NCBI GenBank assembly: GCA_027005175.1
Contig: JALTMC010000711.1
Span: 1-11,796, forward strand
DNA from: Myxococcales bacterium
GTDB lineage: Bacteria > Myxococcota_C > UBA6777
Direction: 5' to 3'
DNA length: 11,796 bases
The translations under genes were made by a program, and so were the position numbers. Positions 1 through 7,457 of this stretch are shown here, one piece after another (positions within the stretch are counted from its first letter, which is position 1; each line of letters opens with the position of its first letter). The notes beneath the pieces were generated by a model that searched no databases, had not been told where the DNA came from, and saw only the letters and a program-made list of their open reading frames with translations.

Positions 1-1356
1 GCGTTGGAGAATCTTCTGCGAGAGATCAACGATGTTGTGGAAGCCAATGGCCTGAGAGGCGGGTGTGAGATCTTTAAGATTGGCGAGCCTCGTACCCATC
101 GCGGCGAAAATCTTGACTGGAAGGCCGAAGGCGAAGCTGCCTATCACGAGACCGACACACGTGGAGTTGTGATCGGTGGCACGGTATACAAATGGCTCAA
201 GTCTTGCGAATTTGGCCTTGAACCCTGCGACATATTAATGGTAGATGAAGGCTCACAGATGAAGCCCGGAGAATTTGCCCTGGCACTCAAAGCCTTGTCA
301 CCACAAGGAAGACTCATCATCGCAGGAGATGATATGCAGCTGCCTCCCATTATTCAGGGAGTCTACCCAGAGGCTGACGACAAGCTACCGGGGCTACAAG
401 ATTCTATCTTTGCATACCTGCGTGCAAGAGAAGACAAGCAACAGCCTTATACCTGTCAACTGCATGAGAACTGGAGAATGAATACAACCTTAAGCCAGTT
501 CTCGGCAGAGACACTTTATGGGATGTCCTACAAGCCTGCAAAGCCGAGCATCGCTCGCAGGAAATTAAAGCTAGACACTCGCAAAAAGAGCAAAGAAGCG
601 ACAAGAAAAAAGCCTGCCCAAAAAGTCACGAGAAAACGCAAGAAAAAGAATGGAAGAAAAGAGGTCCCCTCCTCTTCCCATGCTCACACCTCGCCTATCA
701 CAGAGTGGCTACTGGATCCAGCCTATCCTCTGGTCTTGTGTATCCTAGAGAATTCACAAGGGACCATTGAAAATACAGTAGAAGCGGAGTTAATTGCACA
801 ACTTGCAGTGTCGTTGCGACAACAGATCCAGCCCTACAAGCACGAGGGGACCTACCCCTCTACCATCGAAGGGGATCGCAGTTTCTGGCAAAAGAGCCTG
901 TGTATCGTTAGCCCGCATCATCAACAAATTCGTGCGATTCGACGGGCACTGGACCACCAACACACATGGCACAGTTCTCCCTTTGTTGACACCGTGGATA
1001 AGATGCAAGGACAACAATCCGAAGCCGTCTTTGTGAGCTATGGTGTTCACGACCTGGAAACAGCAGTTTCAGAGGCAGAGTTTATCTATAGCTTAAATCG
1101 CCTCAATGTCTCTGTGACTCGCGCCCAGGCAAAGTGCCTGGTATGTCTCTCCCGACCACTCTTACAATCAACCTTTGATTTACTTGTCAATGAAAAAGCC
1201 ACCAAGGGATTAAGCCATATGCATGCGCTTGCTTCTTTCTGCCAACGCTACGGACAACGCAAGGAGTTCTCCTATGTTCCGCCCGATTCAACACGCCACA
1301 ACCGCATCACAGCCATCCGCTGTCGTGTCTCTTCATCGCTGGCCCTAAAAGCATAG
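1..1356 (+). CDS. Superfamily 1 (UPF1/Dna2-like) helicase, C-terminal part; 5' end outside window
   Basis: The frame is open from base 1, so the start and the Walker A motif lie upstream; a TTG at 4 is only an internal candidate start. Visible in window codons: motif II with DEGS at 82-85 inside ILMVDEGSQ; motif III-like GDDMQLPP at 109-116; motif V-like VDKMQGQQSEAVFVSY starting about codon 332; and motif VI NRLNVSVTRA at 366-375. This set is characteristic of UPF1/Dna2-type SF1 helicases, which use ATP to unwind or translocate on DNA or RNA. Between motifs III and V, codons about 186-221 are extremely Lys/Arg-rich, a low-complexity basic insert that may contact nucleic acid. The SNF2 gene follows in the same direction after a short gap, so the two are probably co-transcribed. 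The TAG stop lies at the edge of a sequence repeated at 10232-10334. The family is secure; the substrate is unknown. Confidence 0.88.
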   Translation, partial: ALENLLREINDVVEANGLRGGCEIFKIGEPRTHRGENLDWKAEGEAAYHETDTRGVVIGGTVYKWLKSCEFGLEPCDILMVDEGSQMKPGEFALALKALSPQGRLIIAGDDMQLPPIIQGVYPEADDKLPGLQDSIFAYLRAREDKQQPYTCQLHENWRMNTTLSQFSAETLYGMSYKPAKPSIARRKLKLDTRKKSKEATRKKPAQKVTRKRKKKNGRKEVPSSSHAHTSPITEWLLDPAYPLVLCILENSQGTIENTVEAELIAQLAVSLRQQIQPYKHEGTYPSTIEGDRSFWQKSLCIVSPHHQQIRAIRRALDHQHTWHSSPFVDTVDKMQGQQSEAVFVSYGVHDLETAVSEAEFIYSLNRLNVSVTRAQAKCLVCLSRPLLQSTFDLLVNEKATKGLSHMHALASFCQRYGQRKEFSYVPPDSTRHNRITAIRCRVSSSLALKA

Positions 1357-1456
1357 GGACAGCGACCCAAGAAGTGGAACGAATCGGATCGAAAAAAAAA
1401 CAGGATATGCGGAAGGAAGCGATTGAAAAGATTCAAGCTATGAAATCGCTGTTCCT
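1354..1456 (+). repeat. Dispersed ~103-nt repeat, copy A (helicase/SNF2 junction)
   Basis: This stretch aligns without gaps to 10232-10334, with 70 of 103 positions identical by hand count. The best blocks are the left end (GCGACCC, then AAGT and GAAC) and a 25-nt core at 1432-1456 (TTCAAGCTAT ... CGCTGTTCCT) with 23 of 25 matches. It begins at the stop codon of the SF1 helicase and runs through the first 27-28 codons of the longest SNF2 reading frame. It may be a decayed mobile-element end, a dispersed intergenic element, or a remnant of a shared coding sequence. Read in the SNF2 frame, the two copies give related peptides (IQAMKSLFL versus VQAIKTLFL). Confidence 0.7.
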
Positions 1457-4400
1457 GAGAGCTTCAAGCCAACCTAGGGGAATCAAAGAGATGTCAACCA
1501 AAAAACAAGAAATTGATCGAGAGCAATGGTTCGCAGATTATGAAGAATTGACCCAACCAGAACGCTCGGTGCTACAGTTTCTCTCGGTCTGCTACGAGCC
1601 TGTATCTCTCACATTTATTACTATGTGTTTTCGCTCACATAAACTCCCCCGGCGTATCCGCTCCACCTCAAGACAGCACACAAGCTTTACTCTTAAGAAA
1701 TTAGAAAAAAAAGGGTTTGTCACTCATTCTTCAAACAAGTACTCCTGCCCAGCTTCATGCATGGAAGATCTCACGCTCCGAGCCCAGTGGGATGGTCAAC
1801 TACAACATTTTGTAGATGCGATGGAAGCCAATCAATACTATCGACAACACGGACGATACTCACGATACTCACGATACAGTCTATCTTATGAAGAGCGGTT
1901 ACAAGAGTGGCGCATCGCTGTATACCAAGAAGACTGGGCCAAAGCCAGCAGTCAGCACATCTCTATGAAAAATTATAATACAAAGGAGTATGCCACGCGC
2001 AACCCCTTTGCTCTGATGTTTCGCAATACCTATGATGTGAATTGGTTTTTAAATCTACCTGACGATTTTGTAATCTATGGCATGCAAGAGGCACTTCATT
2101 ACAGCTTCTTGCATCTCGCCCCCTCCGATGAACTCTTGTGGTGGTTTGAATTGTATATCAATCAAAAACCCGAAATCATCACGCAAGAGATACGCTTACT
2201 GCTCTGCCAGCAATGGATCCTTCAAGGCTATATCTCAGAAAGCTTAGAGTTAGTAGAAACACTCCAAGGCTCCGAATCTCAGGCACTCCAAGCGAGTATC
2301 GCCCTCTTACAAGGACGACACACCCAAGCCATCGAAGACTTTGCACAGGCATTGGCAACACTGCAACAAGAGACAGGAAAAAAGAAAGTTTTCTTTGAGA
2401 ATCTTTCCGGTATTTTCATGGTCCTGGCATGGCTCAAGCAAGAAGATGAAAGCTCCAGGCACCAGGCTCAGCGTTGGATAAGCTATGCCAAGTCCAATGC
2501 ACAAGACTGGCTCCGCCCTGTCTACGAACAACTTCAGTCGATGATGGATCTGCAACAAGGCAAGCTAGCTCGTCCAGAGCTTCTCGTGCAAGAGCTATTC
2601 GCAAAAGCTCCCGTTCACCCCTGGGAGCTATTGTTTCGTTGGTTGATTGTATACTGGGTTGCTCCCCAAGTAGCACCACCTCGAAAAATGGAACTCGTCG
2701 AACTCTATCAACGATCTTTTGAAGCGGGATATCACTGGATCGCAGCAGAGACCAGCGAGATCTTATCGCGTTGGGATGAGTCATCCAAAAGCCAATACTA
2801 CAAAGAACTCTCACCCCAGATGTGGAGAGACATTGGGGGTCAAAGCCTTATCCCTCTGTTTACGCCCAAGCCGGTATGGACACACCCCTTACAAGCGCTG
2901 TCGATGTTGGGGCAAAAAAACAAAGCATTGGATGAACTCGATGATGCTCATAAGGAAGAGCGCCTTGTTTGGTTTGTTGTAGAGGATGGAGATGATCGTT
3001 TTTCACTGGAAGCACGTGTGCAAAAATGGAGCGTCCAAGGATACTGGACAAAGGGACGAAAGATCGCACCACTCCGACTAAAATACAATGATGAGCTGTC
3101 CTCATGTCAAACACCACAAGATAAGCAGATCATAGGGATCTTATGCCACTCGGGAGACGGTTCATCCACAGGCCGGTATCACAAAGACACGGCCTTTCAG
3201 TACCTGATTGACCACCCTTTGGTCTTTTGGAAGGCGCAACCTCGTATCCATGTCGATGTGATGCGGCGAGAGCCCGTATTACGTGTGGCCAAACAAGAAG
3301 AGCAGCTATGGCTTCAGCTTGATCCTGTTTTCCCCAGTGGTGCAACGGTGTTGGTTCAACGACACAGTTCCACCAGACTGTATGTCTTTGAGACCACCAG
3401 CGATCACCAAAAGCTCGCAGAGATACTGGGAGATGATGGTTTAAAAGTGCCCCTCGAAGCGAAACAGCAAGTCCTTGATGTGATGGGTTCTGTGGCACCT
3501 CTGGTGACGATCCACTCCGATATCGGGGGCAGCTCCAGCGACGTAGAAGAGATAGCTCCAGACTCACGACTATACCTAGATTTACTACCTTTCGGAGAAG
3601 GCTTAAGGGTTGAACTCAGTGTACGCCCTCTCTCCGAACAAGGACCTCGTATGGTGCCCGCCAAAGGGACCGCTTCCGTGTTCGCACAAATGGATGAAAG
3701 ATCATTCCATACCCAACGTGATTTAGAACAAGAGCAACTCCAGGTCGAACAATTATTGGCAGCCAGCCCCACACTATCCCAACACTCTTCCGAGCAAGGA
3801 GAGTGGCTCTTGGAGCAGGTCGATTCATGTTTGGAGATGTTATTGGAACTCCAGACCCTGGGAGATGAGATCGTCATCCGATGGCCGGAAGGAGAGAGGT
3901 TTCAGATCCGCAAGCAAGTCAATCACTCTCAAATGTCCTGGGATATCAGCGGAGACAGTGATTGGTTTGAAGCGGATGGAAAACTGCAAGTCGATGACGA
4001 CCTCGTCCTCGAACTTCAATCCCTGTTGCAGTTAATGGAGCTTAGCCCCAGTCGCTTTCTCCAACTCGATGATGGTCAATTTGTCGCTCTCACCGAAGAG
4101 TTTCGTCAGAGGCTGGATAATTTCCGGGCCTTCTCCTCCTCCAACGGTACACCCGGTCAATTTCATGCCTCCACAACCTTCGCAATGGAAGGTGTATTTG
4201 AAGGCTCCACATTGGAATCCAATGAACATTGGCAAGAACATTGTGAAAGACTACACAATACTCATCACAAAGACTTCACAGTGCCCGACGAATTACAGGC
4301 AACGCTTCGTGAATACCAGATCGAAGGTTACCAGTGGTTATCCAGGTTGGCTCATTGGCGATTTGGAGCTTGCCTCGCCGATGAGATGGGGCTAGGAAAG

Positions 4401-5678
4401 ACCTTGCAAGCCTTGGCTCTCTTGTTACAGAGAGCTGCTGATGGGCCAGCTCTCGTCATCGCCCCTACCTCGGTATGTCTCAACTGGGTCGCAGAAACAG
4501 AACGTTTTTCACCCACACTCAACGTAAAAAGTTTTGGTGCGGGAGACCGACAAGATCTTTTGGACTCCCTCGAAGCCTATGATGTGGTGGTATGTAGCTA
4601 TGGCCTCTTGCAACATGAAGCAGAGATGCTCACTGCTGTTCCCTGGTATACGATCATCCTGGATGAGGCACAGGCCATAAAAAATACATTGACCAAACGC
4701 TCCAAAGCCGCCATGCGATTGATGGGCGACTTTAAATTAATTACCACAGGTACACCCATCGAAAATCACCTGGGTGAATTTTGGAATTTGTTTCGATTTA
4801 TTAACCCGGGGCTGCTGGGGAGTTGGAGTCAATTCCAGTCAACCTTTGCCCAGCCTATAGAGAAGTTCCAAGATGCTCAAGCACGTCAACAACTGCAAAA
4901 ACTGATACAACCCTTTATCCTGCGACGCCGCAAACAAGACGTGCTCAAAGAACTACCACCACGAACCGAAACAGTTTTGCATGTTGAAATGAGTCGCAAA
5001 GAAGTCGCTTTGTACGAAGCACTCCGCCAACAAGCTCTGGAGAAACTAACAGAGCAGGAGAGTGGAAAAGAGGGCCAACAACACCTCCAGATCTTAGCAG
5101 AGTTAATGCGCCTGCGACGAGCCTGTTGCCACCCTCAACTCGTGATGCCTCAAAGTAAGATACCTAGCTCCAAGCTAGAGATGTTATCAGAGCTTCTAGA
5201 AGAACTCTTGGCCAACCAACACAAGGTCCTTGTCTTTAGTCAATTTGTGGGGCATCTCTCCCTGATTCGTACGCGGCTAGAGGAGCTAGGAATAACCTAT
5301 CAATACCTTGATGGAAGCACACCCATGCGCAAGCGAAAAGAACGAATCGATAGCTTTCAAAAGGGTCAAGGCGATGTCTTTTTAATCAGCCTCAAAGCTG
5401 GAGGATTTGGAATCAACCTGACCGCCGCCGACTACGTGATTCATATGGATCCATGGTGGAATCCCGCTGTAGAAGACCAAGCATCTGACCGTGCTCACCG
5501 CATTGGACAACAAAAACCTGTCACTGTATATCGACTCGTCACCCAACACACCATCGAGGAAAAAATTATACAGCTCCATCACAAGAAAAGAGATCTCGCG
5601 GAGAGCCTGTTGGATGGTAGCGATATGACAGGAAAAATGTCAGCCAGCGAACTCATGGCCCTCATTCAAAACACCTAA
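1374..5678 (+). CDS. SNF2-family DEAD/DEAH-box ATPase/helicase with long N-terminal region
   Basis: This is a large Swi2/Snf2-type ATPase, a family that uses ATP to move along double-stranded DNA and remodel protein-DNA complexes. Numbered from GTG 1374 (1434 aa): winged-helix-like segment about 50-130 (ERSVLQFLSV, then LKKLEKKGFV), long mainly helical TPR-like region about 150-560, an unrecognised region, then the motor with LREYQIEGYQWL, Walker A DEMGLGKT at 1003-1010, Walker B DEAQ at 1097-1100, TGTPIENH, and C-terminal lobe motifs LVFSQF, FLISLKAGGFGINLTAAD and SDRAHRIGQ at 1371-1379. No SWIM zinc motif was seen. The motor looks intact. The start is uncertain: GTG 1374 has a weak ribosome site and lies inside a dispersed repeat; ATG 1491, preceded by AGGGGA, is a good alternative and would give 1395 aa. 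A small 9-bp tandem repeat at about 1854-1878 encodes RYSRYSRYS. It is probably in an operon with the upstream helicase. Confidence 0.93.
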   Translation: MERIGSKKKQDMRKEAIEKIQAMKSLFLRASSQPRGIKEMSTKKQEIDREQWFADYEELTQPERSVLQFLSVCYEPVSLTFITMCFRSHKLPRRIRSTSRQHTSFTLKKLEKKGFVTHSSNKYSCPASCMEDLTLRAQWDGQLQHFVDAMEANQYYRQHGRYSRYSRYSLSYEERLQEWRIAVYQEDWAKASSQHISMKNYNTKEYATRNPFALMFRNTYDVNWFLNLPDDFVIYGMQEALHYSFLHLAPSDELLWWFELYINQKPEIITQEIRLLLCQQWILQGYISESLELVETLQGSESQALQASIALLQGRHTQAIEDFAQALATLQQETGKKKVFFENLSGIFMVLAWLKQEDESSRHQAQRWISYAKSNAQDWLRPVYEQLQSMMDLQQGKLARPELLVQELFAKAPVHPWELLFRWLIVYWVAPQVAPPRKMELVELYQRSFEAGYHWIAAETSEILSRWDESSKSQYYKELSPQMWRDIGGQSLIPLFTPKPVWTHPLQALSMLGQKNKALDELDDAHKEERLVWFVVEDGDDRFSLEARVQKWSVQGYWTKGRKIAPLRLKYNDELSSCQTPQDKQIIGILCHSGDGSSTGRYHKDTAFQYLIDHPLVFWKAQPRIHVDVMRREPVLRVAKQEEQLWLQLDPVFPSGATVLVQRHSSTRLYVFETTSDHQKLAEILGDDGLKVPLEAKQQVLDVMGSVAPLVTIHSDIGGSSSDVEEIAPDSRLYLDLLPFGEGLRVELSVRPLSEQGPRMVPAKGTASVFAQMDERSFHTQRDLEQEQLQVEQLLAASPTLSQHSSEQGEWLLEQVDSCLEMLLELQTLGDEIVIRWPEGERFQIRKQVNHSQMSWDISGDSDWFEADGKLQVDDDLVLELQSLLQLMELSPSRFLQLDDGQFVALTEEFRQRLDNFRAFSSSNGTPGQFHASTTFAMEGVFEGSTLESNEHWQEHCERLHNTHHKDFTVPDELQATLREYQIEGYQWLSRLAHWRFGACLADEMGLGKTLQALALLLQRAADGPALVIAPTSVCLNWVAETERFSPTLNVKSFGAGDRQDLLDSLEAYDVVVCSYGLLQHEAEMLTAVPWYTIILDEAQAIKNTLTKRSKAAMRLMGDFKLITTGTPIENHLGEFWNLFRFINPGLLGSWSQFQSTFAQPIEKFQDAQARQQLQKLIQPFILRRRKQDVLKELPPRTETVLHVEMSRKEVALYEALRQQALEKLTEQESGKEGQQHLQILAELMRLRRACCHPQLVMPQSKIPSSKLEMLSELLEELLANQHKVLVFSQFVGHLSLIRTRLEELGITYQYLDGSTPMRKRKERIDSFQKGQGDVFLISLKAGGFGINLTAADYVIHMDPWWNPAVEDQASDRAHRIGQQKPVTVYRLVTQHTIEEKIIQLHHKKRDLAESLLDGSDMTGKMSASELMALIQNT

Positions 5679-5722
5679 CATGTCAGCCCGTAAGCTGATG
5701 AGTCCCATTCATAACACCTAAT
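5637..5722 (+). repeat. Imperfect 43-bp tandem duplication of the SNF2 gene 3' end
   Basis: Bases 5637-5679 (last 13 codons, stop and one base) and 5680-5722 directly abut and align gap-free with about 32 of 43 matches. Translated from each ATG, the copies read MSASELMALIQNT-stop and MSARKLMSPIHNT-stop, so the similarity extends to the protein level and includes the stop codon. This looks like the residual tail of a second, diverged SNF2 copy left after recombination, or an old local duplication. Confidence 0.75.
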
Positions 5723-5748
5723 CTCCTCCAATAAAGAGGAGCCCCTCT
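5723..5748. terminator. Possible weak hairpin between convergent genes
   Basis: In the 96-nt gap between the convergent SNF2 and GrpE-like genes, CTCCTC (5723-5728) can pair with GAGGAG (5736-5741). Alternatively AGAGG (5735-5739) can pair with CCTCT (5744-5748). Read on the - strand, the second hairpin is followed by a short T-rich stretch (TTATT). The stems are only 5-6 bp and mutually exclusive, so a terminator role is only suggested by position. Confidence 0.3.
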
Positions 5749-5774
5749 ATAAAGGCCAAAGGTAGACGAGATGA

Positions 5775-6680
5775 CTATGCCCTGCTGTCTTCGTTTGCGT
5801 TTTGGATTCCAATCGCATTTCCTATAGACCTGTCACCCGGCAGCTCCTCCTTTTCATCACTGTCACCCGGCAGTTCCTCCTTTTCATCACTGTCACCCGG
5901 CAGTTCTTCCTTTTCATCACTGTTAACTGGAAGCTCCTCCTTTTCATCACTGTCAACTGGAAGCTCCTCCTTTTCATCACTGTCAACCGGCAGTTCTTCC
6001 TTTTCATCGCTGTTAACTGGAAGCTCCTCCTTTTCATCACTGTCAACTGGAAGCTCCTCCTTTTCATCACTGTCAACCGGCAGTTCTTCCTTTTCATCGC
6101 TGTCACCCGAAAGCTCCTCCTTTTTATCACTGTCAACCGGCAGTTTCCTGGACGAGATATTTCTCACGGTTTGAACCAGCGTTGGTCGGATAACACCAGC
6201 AGGATGGGTCCAGCCCACTCGAATGACCTGTGCGATCGTCCCATCCGGGAGTTCAGAGGATTCGACAACACCGATAGCCTCGTGAATATGTGGATCAAAG
6301 GTATCACCTGGAACAGTATCAAGAAGCACAATATCATGTTCTCGCAGTGCTTTGAGAATCTCAGACTGAACCAACTCCAACCCAGATGCAATGGCTTCCA
6401 CAGACACATCTTCTTTCTGTGACAATACCGTGGCTTGCCAAAGAGCATCACAGCCTGGAAGAAGAGACTTCATGAGAGAAAAAGAGGCTTTCTCCAATGA
6501 ACCTTCAAACTCACGTTTCAGCCTCTGTATATGCCCCTTGTGTCCATCATCCAGAACAACAAGAGACTCCCGATGCTGTCGTTTAAGGTTTTGCACTTGT
6601 GTTTGGCTGTGAGAAGTCTGTCTCCACTGCAAAAAAGCCGCAACAACAGCGGTACTAACAAAGAGAACCCAAGGTAACAT
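5775..6680 (-). CDS. Membrane-anchored GrpE-like protein with acidic decapeptide-repeat tail
   Basis: From ATG 6680 (301 aa): a hydrophobic membrane segment at about 2-18 (LPWVLFVSTAVVAAFLQW), a charged helical/coiled-coil stretch at about 25-75, a helix pair at 62-115 (SLLPGCDALWQA, then GLELVQSEILKAL), and a GrpE-type beta domain at about 119-173 with FDPHIHEAI, LPDGTIAQVIRVGW and VIRPTLVQTV. The order matches GrpE, the nucleotide-exchange factor of DnaK/Hsp70. Basic residues after the membrane segment favour a cytoplasmic GrpE domain (inference). Residues 181-280 are ten copies of a decapeptide (consensus PVDSDEKEEL), strongly acidic; housekeeping GrpE proteins lack both the anchor and this tail. 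ATG 6680 is preferred because GGAGGAAAGGA precedes it and the membrane segment follows; ATG 6719 gives 314 aa but has a poor site. The lipoprotein gene lies just upstream on the same strand. It could be a specialised co-chaperone or a GrpE fold with a new role. Confidence 0.8.
   Translation of the reverse strand: MLPWVLFVSTAVVAAFLQWRQTSHSQTQVQNLKRQHRESLVVLDDGHKGHIQRLKREFEGSLEKASFSLMKSLLPGCDALWQATVLSQKEDVSVEAIASGLELVQSEILKALREHDIVLLDTVPGDTFDPHIHEAIGVVESSELPDGTIAQVIRVGWTHPAGVIRPTLVQTVRNISSRKLPVDSDKKEELSGDSDEKEELPVDSDEKEELPVDSDEKEELPVNSDEKEELPVDSDEKEELPVDSDEKEELPVNSDEKEELPGDSDEKEELPGDSDEKEELPGDRSIGNAIGIQNANEDSRA
5831..6144 (-). repeat. In-frame 30-bp tandem repeat (10 units plus a partial)
   Basis: Ten 30-bp units start at 5831, 5861 and every 30 bases to 6101, followed by a partial unit at 6131-6144. 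They encode the decapeptide tail of the GrpE-like protein. The 90-bp block 5921-6010 (three distinguishable units) is repeated exactly at 6011-6100, a higher-order duplication. There are no spacers between units, so this is not a CRISPR array. Confidence 0.95.
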
Positions 6681-6725
6681 TTCAGAACGATCCTTTCCTC
6701 CAAGAAAGAAGAGAAGCATAGGATA

Positions 6726-7457
6726 CTATTTGCAACAGATCAGCCTCCGACTCCCACAATCCAAGCCAGGAGTAGACTTCGTAGGTGGCCGACAGATCAT
6801 CCGTGAGTTTTGACAAATACCACCCGCTTGCGAACAAGGAGTTCCTGACGATTGATCTGTCGATGTATTCTTGTCCGAAGTCATTCCCCTATCCGAAGTC
6901 ATTCCCCTATCCGAAGTCATTCCCCTATCCGAAGTCATTCCCCTATCCGAAGTCATTCCCCTATCCGAAGTCATTCCTCTATCCGAAGTCATTCCTCTAT
7001 CCGAAGTCATCCCTCTATCTGAGGTCACCCCTCCATCCGGGGTCATCCCTCTATCTGAGATCATCCCTCTGTCCGGGGTCATCCCTCTATCTGAGATCAT
7101 CCCTCTGTCCGAAGCCATTCCTCCATCCGGGGTCATCCCTCCATCCGGGGTCATCCCTCTGTCCGAAGTCATTCCTTCGTCTGAGGCTTTCTCAATAGAG
7201 GCTGGCTCTTCTGGGGAATTCACAGGTTCGTCGGGTGTGTTGACGGATTCTCCTGTGGTTGAGCCATCAGGTTTGCTTTCCTGCAAAGCTGTTTCTGTGC
7301 GAGTGGAGCCATCTGTAACTCCAACATCTTGCCCGGCTTCACTTGCAGATGAACTGTCAGGCTCTGTTCCTGCAACGGGACCACAACCAACACCTACCAT
7401 CGAGAGGCTCCACAGCCCAACAACAAAAACCATACATACAAACTTTGAGAGAGACAT
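6726..7457 (-). CDS. Probable lipoprotein with hexapeptide repeats and Cys-rich C-terminus
   Basis: From ATG 7457 (243 aa): a signal peptide with Lys5, a hydrophobic core (FVCMVFVVGLWSLSMVGVG) and Cys25 in GVGCGP. The lipobox is imperfect (Gly at -3), but this kind of sequence is common in Myxococcota-type lipoproteins. A Ser/Thr/Glu/Pro-rich linker follows to about residue 93, then 17 hexapeptides at 94-195 (consensus GMTSDR, variants GMTPDG and GMISDR). The C-terminus at 208-243 has six cysteines at 208, 215, 222, 234, 241 and 242 (spacing 6-6-11-6-0), probably a small disulfide-bonded domain outside the cytoplasm. A GTG at 7493 would add 12 residues before the signal peptide and is less likely. 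The GrpE-like gene follows 45 nt downstream, so the two may be co-transcribed. The function is not recognised; the architecture suggests a surface-anchored stalk carrying a small Cys-rich head. Confidence 0.78.
   Translation of the reverse strand: MSLSKFVCMVFVVGLWSLSMVGVGCGPVAGTEPDSSSASEAGQDVGVTDGSTRTETALQESKPDGSTTGESVNTPDEPVNSPEEPASIEKASDEGMTSDRGMTPDGGMTPDGGMASDRGMISDRGMTPDRGMISDRGMTPDGGVTSDRGMTSDRGMTSDRGMTSDRGMTSDRGMTSDRGMTSDRGMTSDRGMTSDKNTSTDQSSGTPCSQAGGICQNSRMICRPPTKSTPGLDCGSRRLICCK
6873..7178 (-). repeat. In-frame 18-bp tandem repeat (17 units)
   Basis: Seventeen contiguous 18-bp units encode the hexapeptide array of the lipoprotein. Units at the C-terminal side of the protein (6873-6962) are nearly identical, with a 17-bp core repeated five times. 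Units nearer the N-terminus are diverged and partly alternate between two types (for example 7053-7070 and 7089-7106 are identical, with a different type between), giving a 36-bp higher-order period. A degenerate unit may follow at 7179-7196. Confidence 0.95.

Noticed and set aside
3130-3877. Long - strand frames (145 and 157 codons) inside the SNF2 gene
   Set aside because: They are shadows of the SNF2 coding strand, with no ribosome site or recognisable motif.
5831-6144. Possible CRISPR array
   Set aside because: The 30-bp units are contiguous with no spacers and encode an in-frame decapeptide repeat.
5802-6422. Long open frames on the + strand and in a second - strand frame across the 30-bp repeat
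   Set aside because: A repeat unit that is a multiple of three keeps other frames open by chance; only the GrpE frame has a recognisable domain outside the repeat.
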